A DNA stretch of 36,083 nucleotides from Acidobacteriota bacterium (GTDB taxonomy: Bacteria; Acidobacteriota; Vicinamibacteria; Vicinamibacterales; SCN-69-37). Numbering within the stretch: position 1 is the stretch's first letter; every line of letters begins with the position of its first letter. The translations under genes and the position numbers were made by a program. Location of the stretch: contig JABMNV010000238.1 of NCBI GenBank assembly GCA_013203475.1, positions 1-36,083 on the forward strand, in the 5' to 3' direction. Positions 1-7,662 of the stretch are shown piece after piece. Below the pieces are notes generated by a model. That model was not told the DNA's origin, ran no database searches, and saw nothing but the letters and a program-made list of their open reading frames with translations.

Positions 1-244
1 ACGTTGAGACATTCTTCTCATCGACAGCGAGAGCGTCGATCCGGCCACCCTGGCCCGTGGGGCCGATTGACCGCCAACTGAACCCCTGCAGTCGAGGGTC
101 GGTGGGCCGATGCAAGAGCGTCTGGGTATTCGTGTCGGCAGGCGCCTGCTGCGCAGTGACGTCACCGGCAAATGGAGCCAGAGCGACGGCGAGACCGGCT
201 GCGAACAGCACACGGTTTCGCAACTTCTTGCTGACCTGGAACAT
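1..244 (-). CDS. Secreted sortilin/VPS10-like propeller protein, N-terminal part
   Basis: This is the first 81 codons of a minus-strand gene that leaves the window at base 1. The ATG at 244-242 is preceded by a good ribosome site (AAGGAG, 7 nt upstream). The product begins with a basic stretch and a hydrophobic core ending near AFAGDVTAQ, a signal peptide. It is followed by the segment FSWRSIGPTGQGGRID, which resembles the opening of the large secreted BNR/sortilin-type beta-propeller proteins ('glycosyl hydrolase' annotations) abundant in Acidobacteriota. It lies 48 nt downstream of boxR on the same strand, so it may be read from the same transcript. The family assignment rests on this short N-terminus only, and the function is unknown. 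Confidence 0.75.
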   Translation of the reverse strand, partial: MFQVSKKLRNRVLFAAGLAVALAPFAGDVTAQQAPADTNTQTLLHRPTDPRLQGFSWRSIGPTGQGGRIDALAVDEKNVST

Positions 245-292
245 AACGATTCTCCTTGGAACTCCCGAGGGAACTCGGCGAGCCGGCCAATC

Positions 293-1084
293 CTACCACC
301 CACCGGGGGTAGGCGGGGAGATGGGGGGGAGTAGGGCGCGTGCATCGTTGAGTGCAGCGGCCAGACGCGTGACGGTCGCCGTGACCGTCAAGCGAGTGGT
401 GTCCACCGTCAGATCTGACTGCCGGTACAACGGCTCGCGTCGAGCGATCAATTCCTCAAGGGCTGCCCGCGCCTGCGGGTGTTCCTTCATCGGTCGTTGA
501 TCGCCCTGCTGGATGACACGGTTCCAGTAGTCGCTGGGACGCGCGCGGAGCCAGACCGTAATGGCACCCTGACGCAGCAGGGCGAAGGTCTCGGGCACAG
601 TGACCAGGCCGCCGCCGACCGCGATCACGCCCGGCTGTACGGTCGCCAGAAGGTCGCGCAGCACTTCACGCTCAAGCCGCCGGTAGTAGTCCTCGCCGTA
701 GAGAGAAAACAGTTCGCCCAGCGCCAGCCCCGCCCGATCGGCCACCAGCGTATCCAGTTCCAGAAACGGCACCTTGAGTCGCTTCGCCAGTCGGCGTCCG
801 ACTGACGTCTTGCCGGCACCACGCAGACCAAGTAGCGCGATAGGGCCACGGCGCCTCGCGCGGTCGGGTGTGGCGAGTAGATCCGCCATCTGCAGCTCCA
901 GCGCGACCGCGATGTCCTCAAGACGCCGGATAGAGATGTTGGCGCGTCCCGCTTCCACATCCATCAGAAACCGGGGCGAGAGGTGCGCGCGGGTGGCCAA
1001 CGCTCTCAGTGTCAGGCTCGCCCGCTGCCGATGGTGCCTGACGCGGCGCCCCAGCGCCTCAAGCAGTGGTGATGACGTGGTCAT
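293..1084 (-). CDS. boxR: BoxR-type benzoyl-CoA-responsive regulator (XRE HTH + shikimate kinase-like domain)
   Basis: The 263-residue protein has an N-terminal XRE/Cro helix-turn-helix (about residues 8-70) followed by a shikimate kinase-like domain with a clear Walker A loop (GLRGAGKT, residues 86-93). This two-domain layout is the hallmark of BzdR/BoxR regulators, which repress benzoate degradation genes and use the kinase-like domain to sense benzoyl-CoA. The divergent position next to boxC fits that role. An inverted repeat pair in the intergenic region overlaps a possible -10 (TATATT, minus strand) only 18 nt from the ATG, suggesting autoregulation. No strong ribosome site is visible before the start, so the transcript leader may be very short. 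Recognition is from domain order and context; ligand and repressor role are inferred from the family. Confidence 0.9.
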   Translation of the reverse strand: MTTSSPLLEALGRRVRHHRQRASLTLRALATRAHLSPRFLMDVEAGRANISIRRLEDIAVALELQMADLLATPDRARRRGPIALLGLRGAGKTSVGRRLAKRLKVPFLELDTLVADRAGLALGELFSLYGEDYYRRLEREVLRDLLATVQPGVIAVGGGLVTVPETFALLRQGAITVWLRARPSDYWNRVIQQGDQRPMKEHPQARAALEELIARREPLYRQSDLTVDTTRLTVTATVTRLAAALNDARALLPPISPPTPGGW

Positions 1085-1095
1085 GAAAGGACGCA

Positions 1096-1180
1096 GATAT
1101 GAAATATAGTGCGCTTACGTGTTCGATCATAGCGTGGACTTTTAAGATAGAACTCACTAATGCGCAGTATACTTCATATC
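1096..1180. promoter_or_regulatory. Paired inverted-repeat operator between boxR and boxC
   Basis: Arm 1 (1096-1114, GATATGAAATATAGTGCGC) matches the reverse complement of arm 2 (1162-1180) at 17 of 19 positions; the arms are separated by 47 bases. Each arm contains a -10-like hexamer pointing outward: TATATT toward boxR (1108-1103) and TATACT toward boxC (1168-1173). No convincing -35 box is visible. The symmetry about the midpoint of a divergent promoter region suggests two equivalent binding sites for one regulator, most simply BoxR. That the protein bound is BoxR is an inference. Confidence 0.7.
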
Positions 1181-1225
1181 CGACCTTGACGGTCGCGCTG
1201 AGGGGCGCATACCCTGATCAGGTTT

Positions 1226-2893
1226 ATGGCCATGAATGACGCTGCAGTACCCACTCCGCCCGAGGTCTCATTTGAGACCCATCCTGACCAATACCGCCAC
1301 TGGAAGTTGACCTTCGATGGTCCGGTGGCCACGTTGGGAATGGACGTGCAGGAAGATGCCGGTCTGGTGCCCGGTTACAAGCTGAAGCTGAACTCCTACG
1401 ACCTTGGCGTCGACATCGAGTTGGCTGACGCCATCACGCGCATTCGCTTCGAACATCCTGAAGTGCGCACCGTGGTGGTGACCAGCCTGCGGGAGCGTAT
1501 TTTTTGTGCCGGCGCCAACATCTTCATGCTGCGCGGGTCCTCGCACGCCTGGAAGGTGAATTTCTGCAAGTTTACCAATGAGACTCGTCTCGGGATGGAA
1601 GATGCCAGTGCCCACTCAGGCCTCAAGTTTCTGGCGGCGCTCAATGGCATCTGTGCTGGCGGCGGTTATGAATTGGCGTTGGCGTGTGACGAAATCGTGC
1701 TGGTGGACGACTCGAATTCTGCGGTCAGTCTGCCCGAGACTCCGCTGCTGGCGGTGTTGCCAGGCACGGGGGGGCTGACCCGGGTGGTGGACAAGCGGAA
1801 GGTTCGCCGTGATCTGGCAGACGTCTTTGGCACGATCGCCGAGGGCGTCAAGGGGAAGCGGGCGGTGGAATGGAATCTTGTCGATGCGGTTGTGCCGCCC
1901 AGCAAGTTCAAGGACGCGATCGCCAAACGAGCGCTCGAACTGGCCAGCACCTCTGATCGTCCCTCGGCCGGGCCCGGGATCGCCCTCGGCCCGCTGAGTC
2001 CGACCATCACGGCGGACGGCTACGCCTACTCGTCGGTCAGCGTGGAATTTGAGCGTGCCAAACGTGTCGCGACGCTGACCGTGCGCGCGCCGGAACAGCC
2101 GGTGGAGCAGACACCTGAGGCGATTGTGGCCGCAGGCGATCAGTTCTGGCCGCTGCGCATGTTCCGTGAACTGGATGACGCGATTCTGCGACTGCGCGTC
2201 AATGAGCGGGAGATTGGCACGATTGTTCTCAAGGCGTCAGGCGACGCCGCACGCGTGCTCGAGGCGGACCAAGTGCTGCTCGACCACGCCGACCACTGGC
2301 TGGTGCGCGAAATTACGCACTTCATCAAGCGGACGCTCAAGCGCGTGGATCTGTCAGCGCGCAGTTTTTTTGCCGTCATCGAGCCCGGCAACGCCTTTGC
2401 GGGGTCGCTGTTCGAGTTGGCTCTGGCTGCTGACCGGTCCTACATGCTCGACGATCCAGACCAACCCAACAGCGTGCAGCTCTCGCCGATGAACGCGGGC
2501 GTCTTGCCGATGAGCAATGGCATCTCACGGTTGCAGGCGCGTTTTTACGGCGCACCCGACCAGGTGGGCACGGTGCTCGCGTTTGACGGGGCCTTTGATG
2601 TGGCCGAGGCGGCGGCGGCCGGTCTGGTCACGTTCGCGCCTGATGACATCGACTGGGATGATGAGGTCCGATTGGCAGTCGAAGGCCGCGCGGCCATGTC
2701 ACCCGACGCGTTGACGGGGATGGAGGCCAATCTGCGGTTTGTGGGGCCTGAAACGATGGAGACAAAGATCTTCGGTCGCTTGACGGCGTGGCAAAATTGG
2801 ATCTTTCAGCGGCCGAACGCCGTGGGCCCGAAGGGAGCACTCACCGCGTATGGCACGTCAGATCGTTCAGAGTTTGATTACAACCGAACGTAG
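1226..2893 (+). CDS. boxC: Benzoyl-CoA-dihydrodiol lyase / 2,3-epoxybenzoyl-CoA dihydrolase BoxC
   Basis: This 555-residue crotonase-superfamily protein has the length and features of BoxC, which hydrolytically opens 2,3-epoxybenzoyl-CoA to 3,4-dehydroadipyl-CoA semialdehyde and formate. The N-terminal crotonase core is clear: an oxyanion-hole segment (ERIFCAGANIFML), a GGGYELALACD helix and an LPETPLLAVLPGTGG loop. The C-terminal half, roughly residues 300-555, is the second domain typical of BoxC and absent from ordinary enoyl-CoA hydratases. Two starts are possible. The ATG at 1226 is used here; the ATG at 1232 sits 9 nt after a weak CAGG and may be the real one. It is the first gene of a plus-strand operon, 23 nt before boxB, and divergent from boxR. 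The enzyme should be cytoplasmic. Confidence 0.95.
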   Translation: MAMNDAAVPTPPEVSFETHPDQYRHWKLTFDGPVATLGMDVQEDAGLVPGYKLKLNSYDLGVDIELADAITRIRFEHPEVRTVVVTSLRERIFCAGANIFMLRGSSHAWKVNFCKFTNETRLGMEDASAHSGLKFLAALNGICAGGGYELALACDEIVLVDDSNSAVSLPETPLLAVLPGTGGLTRVVDKRKVRRDLADVFGTIAEGVKGKRAVEWNLVDAVVPPSKFKDAIAKRALELASTSDRPSAGPGIALGPLSPTITADGYAYSSVSVEFERAKRVATLTVRAPEQPVEQTPEAIVAAGDQFWPLRMFRELDDAILRLRVNEREIGTIVLKASGDAARVLEADQVLLDHADHWLVREITHFIKRTLKRVDLSARSFFAVIEPGNAFAGSLFELALAADRSYMLDDPDQPNSVQLSPMNAGVLPMSNGISRLQARFYGAPDQVGTVLAFDGAFDVAEAAAAGLVTFAPDDIDWDDEVRLAVEGRAAMSPDALTGMEANLRFVGPETMETKIFGRLTAWQNWIFQRPNAVGPKGALTAYGTSDRSEFDYNRT

Positions 2894-2916
2894 GCGGCTC
2901 ACCATGGACTCCTCTT

Positions 2917-4335
2917 ATGATTTCTGCTGACAAAATTCCCAATAACGTTGACCTGCACCTGAACAAGCGCCTGCAGCGCGCGCTGGAGCACTGGCAGCCG
3001 GCCTACATCCAGTGGTGGCGCGATATGGGCCCGCAGGGCTTTCAGCACTTTCATGAAATCTACGTGCGTACGGCGATTAGCGTGGACGCGGCTGGTTGGG
3101 CACACTTCGAGTACGTGAAGTTGCCGGAATACCGGTGGGGTATCTTTCTGGCTGAACAGGTGTCGAACCGGACGATCGGCTTCGGTGACTTTTTTGGCAA
3201 GCCGGTCTGGCAGGAAGTCCCCGGCGAATTCCGGAATCAACTGCGCCGCCTGATCGTGACGCAGGGGGATACCGAACCGGCGTCGGTCGAGCAGCAGCGT
3301 TGGCTCGGACACCGTTGCCCCAGCCTCTACGACATGCGCAACCTGTTTCAGGTGAACGTCGAAGAAGGACGTCACTTGTGGGCGATGGTGTACCTGCTGC
3401 ACTCGTATTTCGGCCGCGACGGACGCGACGAAGCTGAAGACCTGTTGGCGCGCCAAAGCGGTAACCGAGACACGCCGCGCATTCTCGATGCGTTTAACGA
3501 GCCGATTGATACCTGGCTCGACTTCTTCATGTTCACGATGTTCACCGACCGAGACGGCAAGTCGCAGTTGTTATCCCTGTCGGAGAGCGCGCTCGACCCC
3601 CTCTCACGTACGACCCGCTTCATGTTGACTGAAGAGGCGCACCACATGTTTGTTGGGGACACGGGAGTCCATCGCATCGTGGAGCGAACCGCACAGCTGA
3701 TGAAAGAGGCCGGGTTCTCTGAGGACGTTCGGAAGTTGGGCGGCATCGATCTCCCGACCATCCAGAAGCACATCAATCTCTGGTACTCCCTCAGCCTTGA
3801 TCTGCACGGCAACGAAATATCGACCAACGCCGCGAACTACTTCGCCAACGGCCTGAAAGGCCGGGCGCAGGAAGACAAGTGGTCTGAGCACCGGGTGCTC
3901 GAGACACTCTACGACCTCGAGGTCGTCGACAACGGTGCCATCAAGCGCGAGCAGGTGCCGATGCGCAACGCCATGAACGAAGTGTTGCGTGATTGGTACG
4001 TCGATGACTGCCAGTCAGGCGTCACACGCTGGAACAAGACGCTGACCGAATACGGCCTCTCCGATCAGCTGCGGCTGCCTCATCGCAGGTTCAACCGCGG
4101 CATTGGCCAGTTCGCGCAGATTCATACGGACCCCGATGGGCGGGTGCTCTCCGACGACGAGTGGAATCGCCGCAAGTATGAGTGGCTGCCGAGCCCGGCT
4201 GACAAACTGTATTTGCTGTCGATCATGAACAAGCCCATCTACGAGTTGGGGAAATTCGCCAACTACATCGCCCCGCCCAAGCGCGGCATCAAGGGAACGC
4301 CAGTCGACTTTGAATACGTCCGGACGGATATGTGA
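2917..4335 (+). CDS. boxB: Benzoyl-CoA 2,3-epoxidase subunit B (di-iron oxygenase BoxB)
   Basis: The 472-residue protein is the oxygenase component that epoxidises benzoyl-CoA with O2, using electrons normally delivered by the reductase BoxA. Two ExxH di-iron motifs are visible: EEGRH (E150, H153) and EEAHH (E240, H243). With E120 and D211 they give a four-carboxylate, two-histidine ligand set at the spacing expected for BoxB. The protein appears full length and undamaged. Its stop overlaps the start of the following enoyl-CoA hydratase, implying translational coupling. The usual partner boxA is not next to it and is nowhere in this window, so the electron donor must be encoded elsewhere or be a different reductase. 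Confidence 0.96.
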   Translation: MISADKIPNNVDLHLNKRLQRALEHWQPAYIQWWRDMGPQGFQHFHEIYVRTAISVDAAGWAHFEYVKLPEYRWGIFLAEQVSNRTIGFGDFFGKPVWQEVPGEFRNQLRRLIVTQGDTEPASVEQQRWLGHRCPSLYDMRNLFQVNVEEGRHLWAMVYLLHSYFGRDGRDEAEDLLARQSGNRDTPRILDAFNEPIDTWLDFFMFTMFTDRDGKSQLLSLSESALDPLSRTTRFMLTEEAHHMFVGDTGVHRIVERTAQLMKEAGFSEDVRKLGGIDLPTIQKHINLWYSLSLDLHGNEISTNAANYFANGLKGRAQEDKWSEHRVLETLYDLEVVDNGAIKREQVPMRNAMNEVLRDWYVDDCQSGVTRWNKTLTEYGLSDQLRLPHRRFNRGIGQFAQIHTDPDGRVLSDDEWNRRKYEWLPSPADKLYLLSIMNKPIYELGKFANYIAPPKRGIKGTPVDFEYVRTDM

Positions 4336-5141
4336 CTTCTGAAATGACTCGCGTCCGCGTCGACGTCACCGATGGCGTCTGCGTGCTGACCCTGTGCGAG
4401 CCACCGGCGAACACCTACAGCTACGCCATGATGCGCGAACTGGACGCGGCGGTTCTTGACGCGCGCATGAATCCTGCCGTGCACGTGATCGTGCTGGTGG
4501 GAGCGGGCGACAAGTTCTTCTGCGCCGGGGCTGGCATCGGCATGCTCAAGGACGCCACGCCCGAGTTCAAGTATTACTTCTGTCTGCATGCCAACGAGAC
4601 GTTGAATCGCTTCGAGCAGACGCCAAAGCTCGTCATCGCCGCACTCAATGGTCATACGGTCGGCGGCGGTCTCGAGGTGGCGTTGGCAGCGGACCTCCGG
4701 ATCGCCAGACAGGGCGCTGGCAAAATTGGACTCCCTGAAGTGACGCTCGGCGTGTTGCCGGGCACCGGTGGCACTCAGCGGTTGGTTCGCCTGCTTGGCA
4801 AGGGTCGCGCGATGGAATTGATGATCAGTGGCCGCCTCATGACGATGGATGAGGCACTGACGTTGGGACTGGTCACCGAGGTGTGGGACGAGGAACGACT
4901 GGCGGGGCAGAGTTTTCGCGACGCGGTTGTCACATACGCGCAAACGTTTGTGCCACCGCACAAGGCGAGCCTGGCCGTGGGACGCATCAAGCGCGCCGTC
5001 CAGTCGGGCCCCGAGATGGGCTTCGGCGAATCACTGGCGATGGAGCGAGAACTCCAACAGTTGCTCTTCCAGAGTGCGGACGCCAAAGAGGGTATCGCGG
5101 CGAATCTGGAAAAACGCAAGCCGAACTTTGAAGGCAAGTAA
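4332..5141 (+). CDS. Enoyl-CoA hydratase of the box operon
   Basis: This 269-residue crotonase-family enzyme carries both glutamates expected of an active hydratase: E115 in GGGLEVALA and E136 in LPEVTLG. The oxyanion-hole segment FFCAGAGIGML is also present. The GTG start at 4332 overlaps the boxB stop codon (ATGTGA); an in-frame ATG lies at 4344. In benzoate epoxidation the product chain is 3,4-dehydroadipyl-CoA, which must be isomerised or hydrated to 3-hydroxyadipyl-CoA, and an operon-encoded hydratase fits that step. An isomerase (PaaG-like) role cannot be excluded. The closely coupled position makes a role in the box pathway very likely; the exact substrate is inferred. Confidence 0.88.
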   Translation: MTSEMTRVRVDVTDGVCVLTLCEPPANTYSYAMMRELDAAVLDARMNPAVHVIVLVGAGDKFFCAGAGIGMLKDATPEFKYYFCLHANETLNRFEQTPKLVIAALNGHTVGGGLEVALAADLRIARQGAGKIGLPEVTLGVLPGTGGTQRLVRLLGKGRAMELMISGRLMTMDEALTLGLVTEVWDEERLAGQSFRDAVVTYAQTFVPPHKASLAVGRIKRAVQSGPEMGFGESLAMERELQQLLFQSADAKEGIAANLEKRKPNFEGK

Positions 5142-5144
5142 ACG

Positions 5145-5197
5145 CTCACACGAGGCCTGAAGGCCCGGCCGGGCTAGCCTCGTCGTCGATGTGTGAG
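5145..5197 (+). other. Intercistronic GC-rich stem-loop before the aldehyde dehydrogenase
   Basis: The gap between the hydratase and the aldehyde dehydrogenase contains nested inverted repeats: CTCACAC (5145-5151) with GTGTGAG (5191-5197), ACGAGGC (5150-5156) with GCCTCGT (5177-5183), and a perfect internal palindrome GCCCGGCCGGGC (5163-5174). The 3' arm of the outermost stem includes part of the GAGGAT ribosome site of the dehydrogenase (5195-5200). No U-run follows, so it is not a standard terminator. It could stabilise RNA or tune translation of the downstream gene. Confidence 0.5.
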
Positions 5198-5205
5198 GAT
5201 GTGAC

Positions 5206-6657
5206 ATGGAATTAGGACGCAAGCAACTACTGATCAATGGCGAATGGCGCGATGCGTCGGACGGCAAGACTCAGCCGGTCATCAATCCCGCCACAGAAGA
5301 GGTCATCGCTGAAGTCGCCTCGGCCACGGTCCAGGATGTGGACGTGGCGGTGTCGGCCGCGCGCGCCGCCCTCGACGGCCCCTGGGGACAGATGCCGGCG
5401 CGCGAGCGCGGTCGCCTGATCTACAAACTGGGCGAGCAGTTGATGGTGCAGGCCGATGAGGTCGCTCGGCTCGAGACGCTCCACAACGGCAAGCCGATTA
5501 CCGAATCGCGCCACGTCGAAATCCCGATGGCGGCTGAGTGCCTCCAGTACTTCGCTGGCTGGGCCGACAAGGTGCACGGCGAAACAGTGCCGGTCAAAGG
5601 CGGGCAGCTGGTGTACACGCTGCGTGAGCCCCTCGGCGTGGTGGCCGCAATCGTGCCGTGGAATTTTCCGCTGTTGATTGCCGTGTGGAAGGTCGCTCCC
5701 GCGCTGGCGATGGGCAATACCGTGATTCTCAAACCAGCGAGTCAGACACCGCTGACGGCGTTGGCTCTGGGCGAGATGGCCACCGCTCTGGGATTCCCTC
5801 CTGGCGTGCTCAATATCATCACCGGCGCTGGTTCCACCGCAGGGCAGGCGATCGTGGAGCATCCCGGCATCGACAAGGTCGCGTTCACGGGTGACACGTC
5901 GACCGGGAAAGGCATCATGAAGAGCGCGGCGGACACGCTCAAACACATCACGCTGGAATTGGGTGGGAAGTCGCCGAACATCGTGTTCGCGGATGCAGAC
6001 CTTGACGCGGCGGTGCGTGGCGCCACCATGGGCATCTTCTATGGCAAGGGCGAGGTGTGTGCGGCCGGGTCGCGCCTGCTCGTGGAGGCCTCGATCAAGG
6101 ACGAGTTCCTGGCCAAAGTGGCCAGCCGAGCGCAGAAGATGGTGGCCGGCGATCCGATGAATCCCAAGACACGATTCGGAGCGATTTCGTCTCGGGCCCA
6201 GCTCGACAAGGTGATGCAGTACGTCGAGTCGGCCAAGCGGGAGGGGGCGACGCTCCTGGCCGGCGGCGAACGGGTGGACATCGGTACGGGCAAGGGCTTC
6301 TTCATGCAGCCGACGGTCTTCGGAAACGTCACGCCCGACATGACGATCGCCCGGGAGGAAATTTTTGGACCCGTGTTGGCGGCGATTGACTTTGTCGATG
6401 TGGACGATGCGATCGCCAAGGCGAATGCGTCGATCTACGGTCTGGCGTCAGGTGTCTGGACTCGTGACATCAAGAAGGCGCACTACGTGGCGTCCAAGCT
6501 CAAGGCTGGCACGGTCTGGATCAACACGTATAACGTCTACGACACGGCGGCGGCGTTCGGTGGGTATAAGCAGAGCGGCTTCGGTCGGGAAATGTCGATG
6601 CATGCGCTGGAGTACTACACCCAACTCAAGACCGTGTGGGTTGACCTGGCCCAGTAG
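5206..6657 (+). CDS. NAD(P)-dependent aldehyde dehydrogenase, probable 3,4-dehydroadipyl-CoA semialdehyde dehydrogenase
   Basis: The 483-residue protein is a complete classical aldehyde dehydrogenase. Visible landmarks are the NAD-site PWNFP loop (N153), the general-base E251 in LELGGKSPN, the nucleophile C285 in GKGEVCAAGSR, and the EEIFGPV motif near residue 385. GAGGAT precedes the ATG by 6 nt. In the box pathway an aldehyde dehydrogenase oxidises the BoxC product 3,4-dehydroadipyl-CoA semialdehyde, and this position is right for it. However, the length and motifs look like a betaine/phenylacetaldehyde-type dehydrogenase rather than the longer BoxD/BoxZ proteins, so it may be a replacement. 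Family membership is certain; the substrate is inferred from context. Confidence 0.9.
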   Translation: MELGRKQLLINGEWRDASDGKTQPVINPATEEVIAEVASATVQDVDVAVSAARAALDGPWGQMPARERGRLIYKLGEQLMVQADEVARLETLHNGKPITESRHVEIPMAAECLQYFAGWADKVHGETVPVKGGQLVYTLREPLGVVAAIVPWNFPLLIAVWKVAPALAMGNTVILKPASQTPLTALALGEMATALGFPPGVLNIITGAGSTAGQAIVEHPGIDKVAFTGDTSTGKGIMKSAADTLKHITLELGGKSPNIVFADADLDAAVRGATMGIFYGKGEVCAAGSRLLVEASIKDEFLAKVASRAQKMVAGDPMNPKTRFGAISSRAQLDKVMQYVESAKREGATLLAGGERVDIGTGKGFFMQPTVFGNVTPDMTIAREEIFGPVLAAIDFVDVDDAIAKANASIYGLASGVWTRDIKKAHYVASKLKAGTVWINTYNVYDTAAAFGGYKQSGFGREMSMHALEYYTQLKTVWVDLAQ

Positions 6658-6688
6658 CGGGGCCGATCGGTCTGGGACTGGCTGCGGC

Positions 6689-7582
6689 CTACTTGCGCAG
6701 CTCCGCATTGAAGAAGTCGAGCGTCCGCTTCCACGCCAGCGTGGCCGCCGCTTCGTCATACCGCGGTGTGGTGTCGTTGTTGAACCCGTGTGACGCGCCC
6801 TCGTACAAATGCATCGCGTGACGGACGGTGGCGGCCTTCAGGGCTGCCTCGAACGCCGGCCATCCTGCGTTGATTCGCGTATCCGTTCCGGCATTGTGGA
6901 TCAGCAGTTGGGCCTTGATGTTCGGCACATCCTCGGCTGCCGGCGCGGACCCGTAGAACGGGACGGCAGCGCCCAGGGTTGGTACCCGGGTGGCGAGCAT
7001 GTTCGCAATGCCGCCGCCCCAGCAGAAGCCGACGGCGCCGATACGCCCGGTGCACTCCGCGTGGGCCTGCAGGAACGTCGCAGCCGCGACCATGTCCTCG
7101 CGGGTTTTGGCCTGGTCAAGTTTTCCAAACATCCCGCGTGCCTCGTCCTCGCCTCCGGCCGGATAGCCGCCAAGGGGCGTAAGCGCATCGGGCGCGAAAG
7201 CAATGAAATTGTCGAGGGCGAGTCGCCGGGCGATATCCTCAATGTGCGGGTTCAGTCCACGATTTTCGTGAACGACGACTACGCCGGGTAGTGTGCCGGA
7301 GGCTGATGCGGGCCGCACCAGGTAGCCCTTCATCGTTCCGGTGCCCTGCGGCGATGGGTACGACACCACGTCGGCCTTGATGCGGGCGTCGCTTGGGGCG
7401 ACCTTCTGCGCCTCGGCGAAATTCGGGCTCAGCGAGTCGAGCAGCATGCCCGCGGTGACGCCGCCGACCGCGAACTTGGTGGCGCGATTGAGGAACCCTC
7501 GGCGATCGACGTGCCCGTGGACATACGCGTCGAACAGAATCAGCAGATCGGGATCAAAGTCGGCGATGGTCTTCTTTGGCAT
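6689..7582 (-). CDS. Exported dienelactone hydrolase family protein
   Basis: The 297-residue alpha/beta-hydrolase has the dienelactone hydrolase signature: nucleophile Cys in GFCWGGG, an Asp in AGTDTRI and a His in GASHGFNN. It starts at the ATG 7582 with GGAGA 6 nt upstream. Near residue 27 there is a twin-arginine-like segment (DRRGFLNRATKFAVGG) followed by a hydrophobic stretch, suggesting Tat export with a longer than usual N-region. The family hydrolyses dienelactone and other small esters or lactones. It converges on the aldehyde dehydrogenase and is not clearly part of the box operon. The true substrate cannot be read from the sequence. Confidence 0.87.
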   Translation of the reverse strand: MPKKTIADFDPDLLILFDAYVHGHVDRRGFLNRATKFAVGGVTAGMLLDSLSPNFAEAQKVAPSDARIKADVVSYPSPQGTGTMKGYLVRPASASGTLPGVVVVHENRGLNPHIEDIARRLALDNFIAFAPDALTPLGGYPAGGEDEARGMFGKLDQAKTREDMVAAATFLQAHAECTGRIGAVGFCWGGGIANMLATRVPTLGAAVPFYGSAPAAEDVPNIKAQLLIHNAGTDTRINAGWPAFEAALKAATVRHAMHLYEGASHGFNNDTTPRYDEAAATLAWKRTLDFFNAELRK

Positions 7583-7650
7583 CGGTTTCTCCAGCAAGGT
7601 TGGGGTGAACCGCAAGGATACCCGCCGTCGTGCATTGCGGCAAGACGCCT

Positions 7651-7656
7651 TACACT
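7651..7656 (+). promoter_or_regulatory. -10-like TACACT just upstream of the TolC-like gene
   Basis: TACACT lies exactly 6 nt before the ATG at 7663, with no ribosome site between them. If it is a -10 box, transcription would begin at or next to the start codon, giving a leaderless mRNA. No good -35 box is seen. The same arrangement recurs at several other starts in the window. Confidence 0.4.
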
Positions 7657-7662
7657 ACCTGG

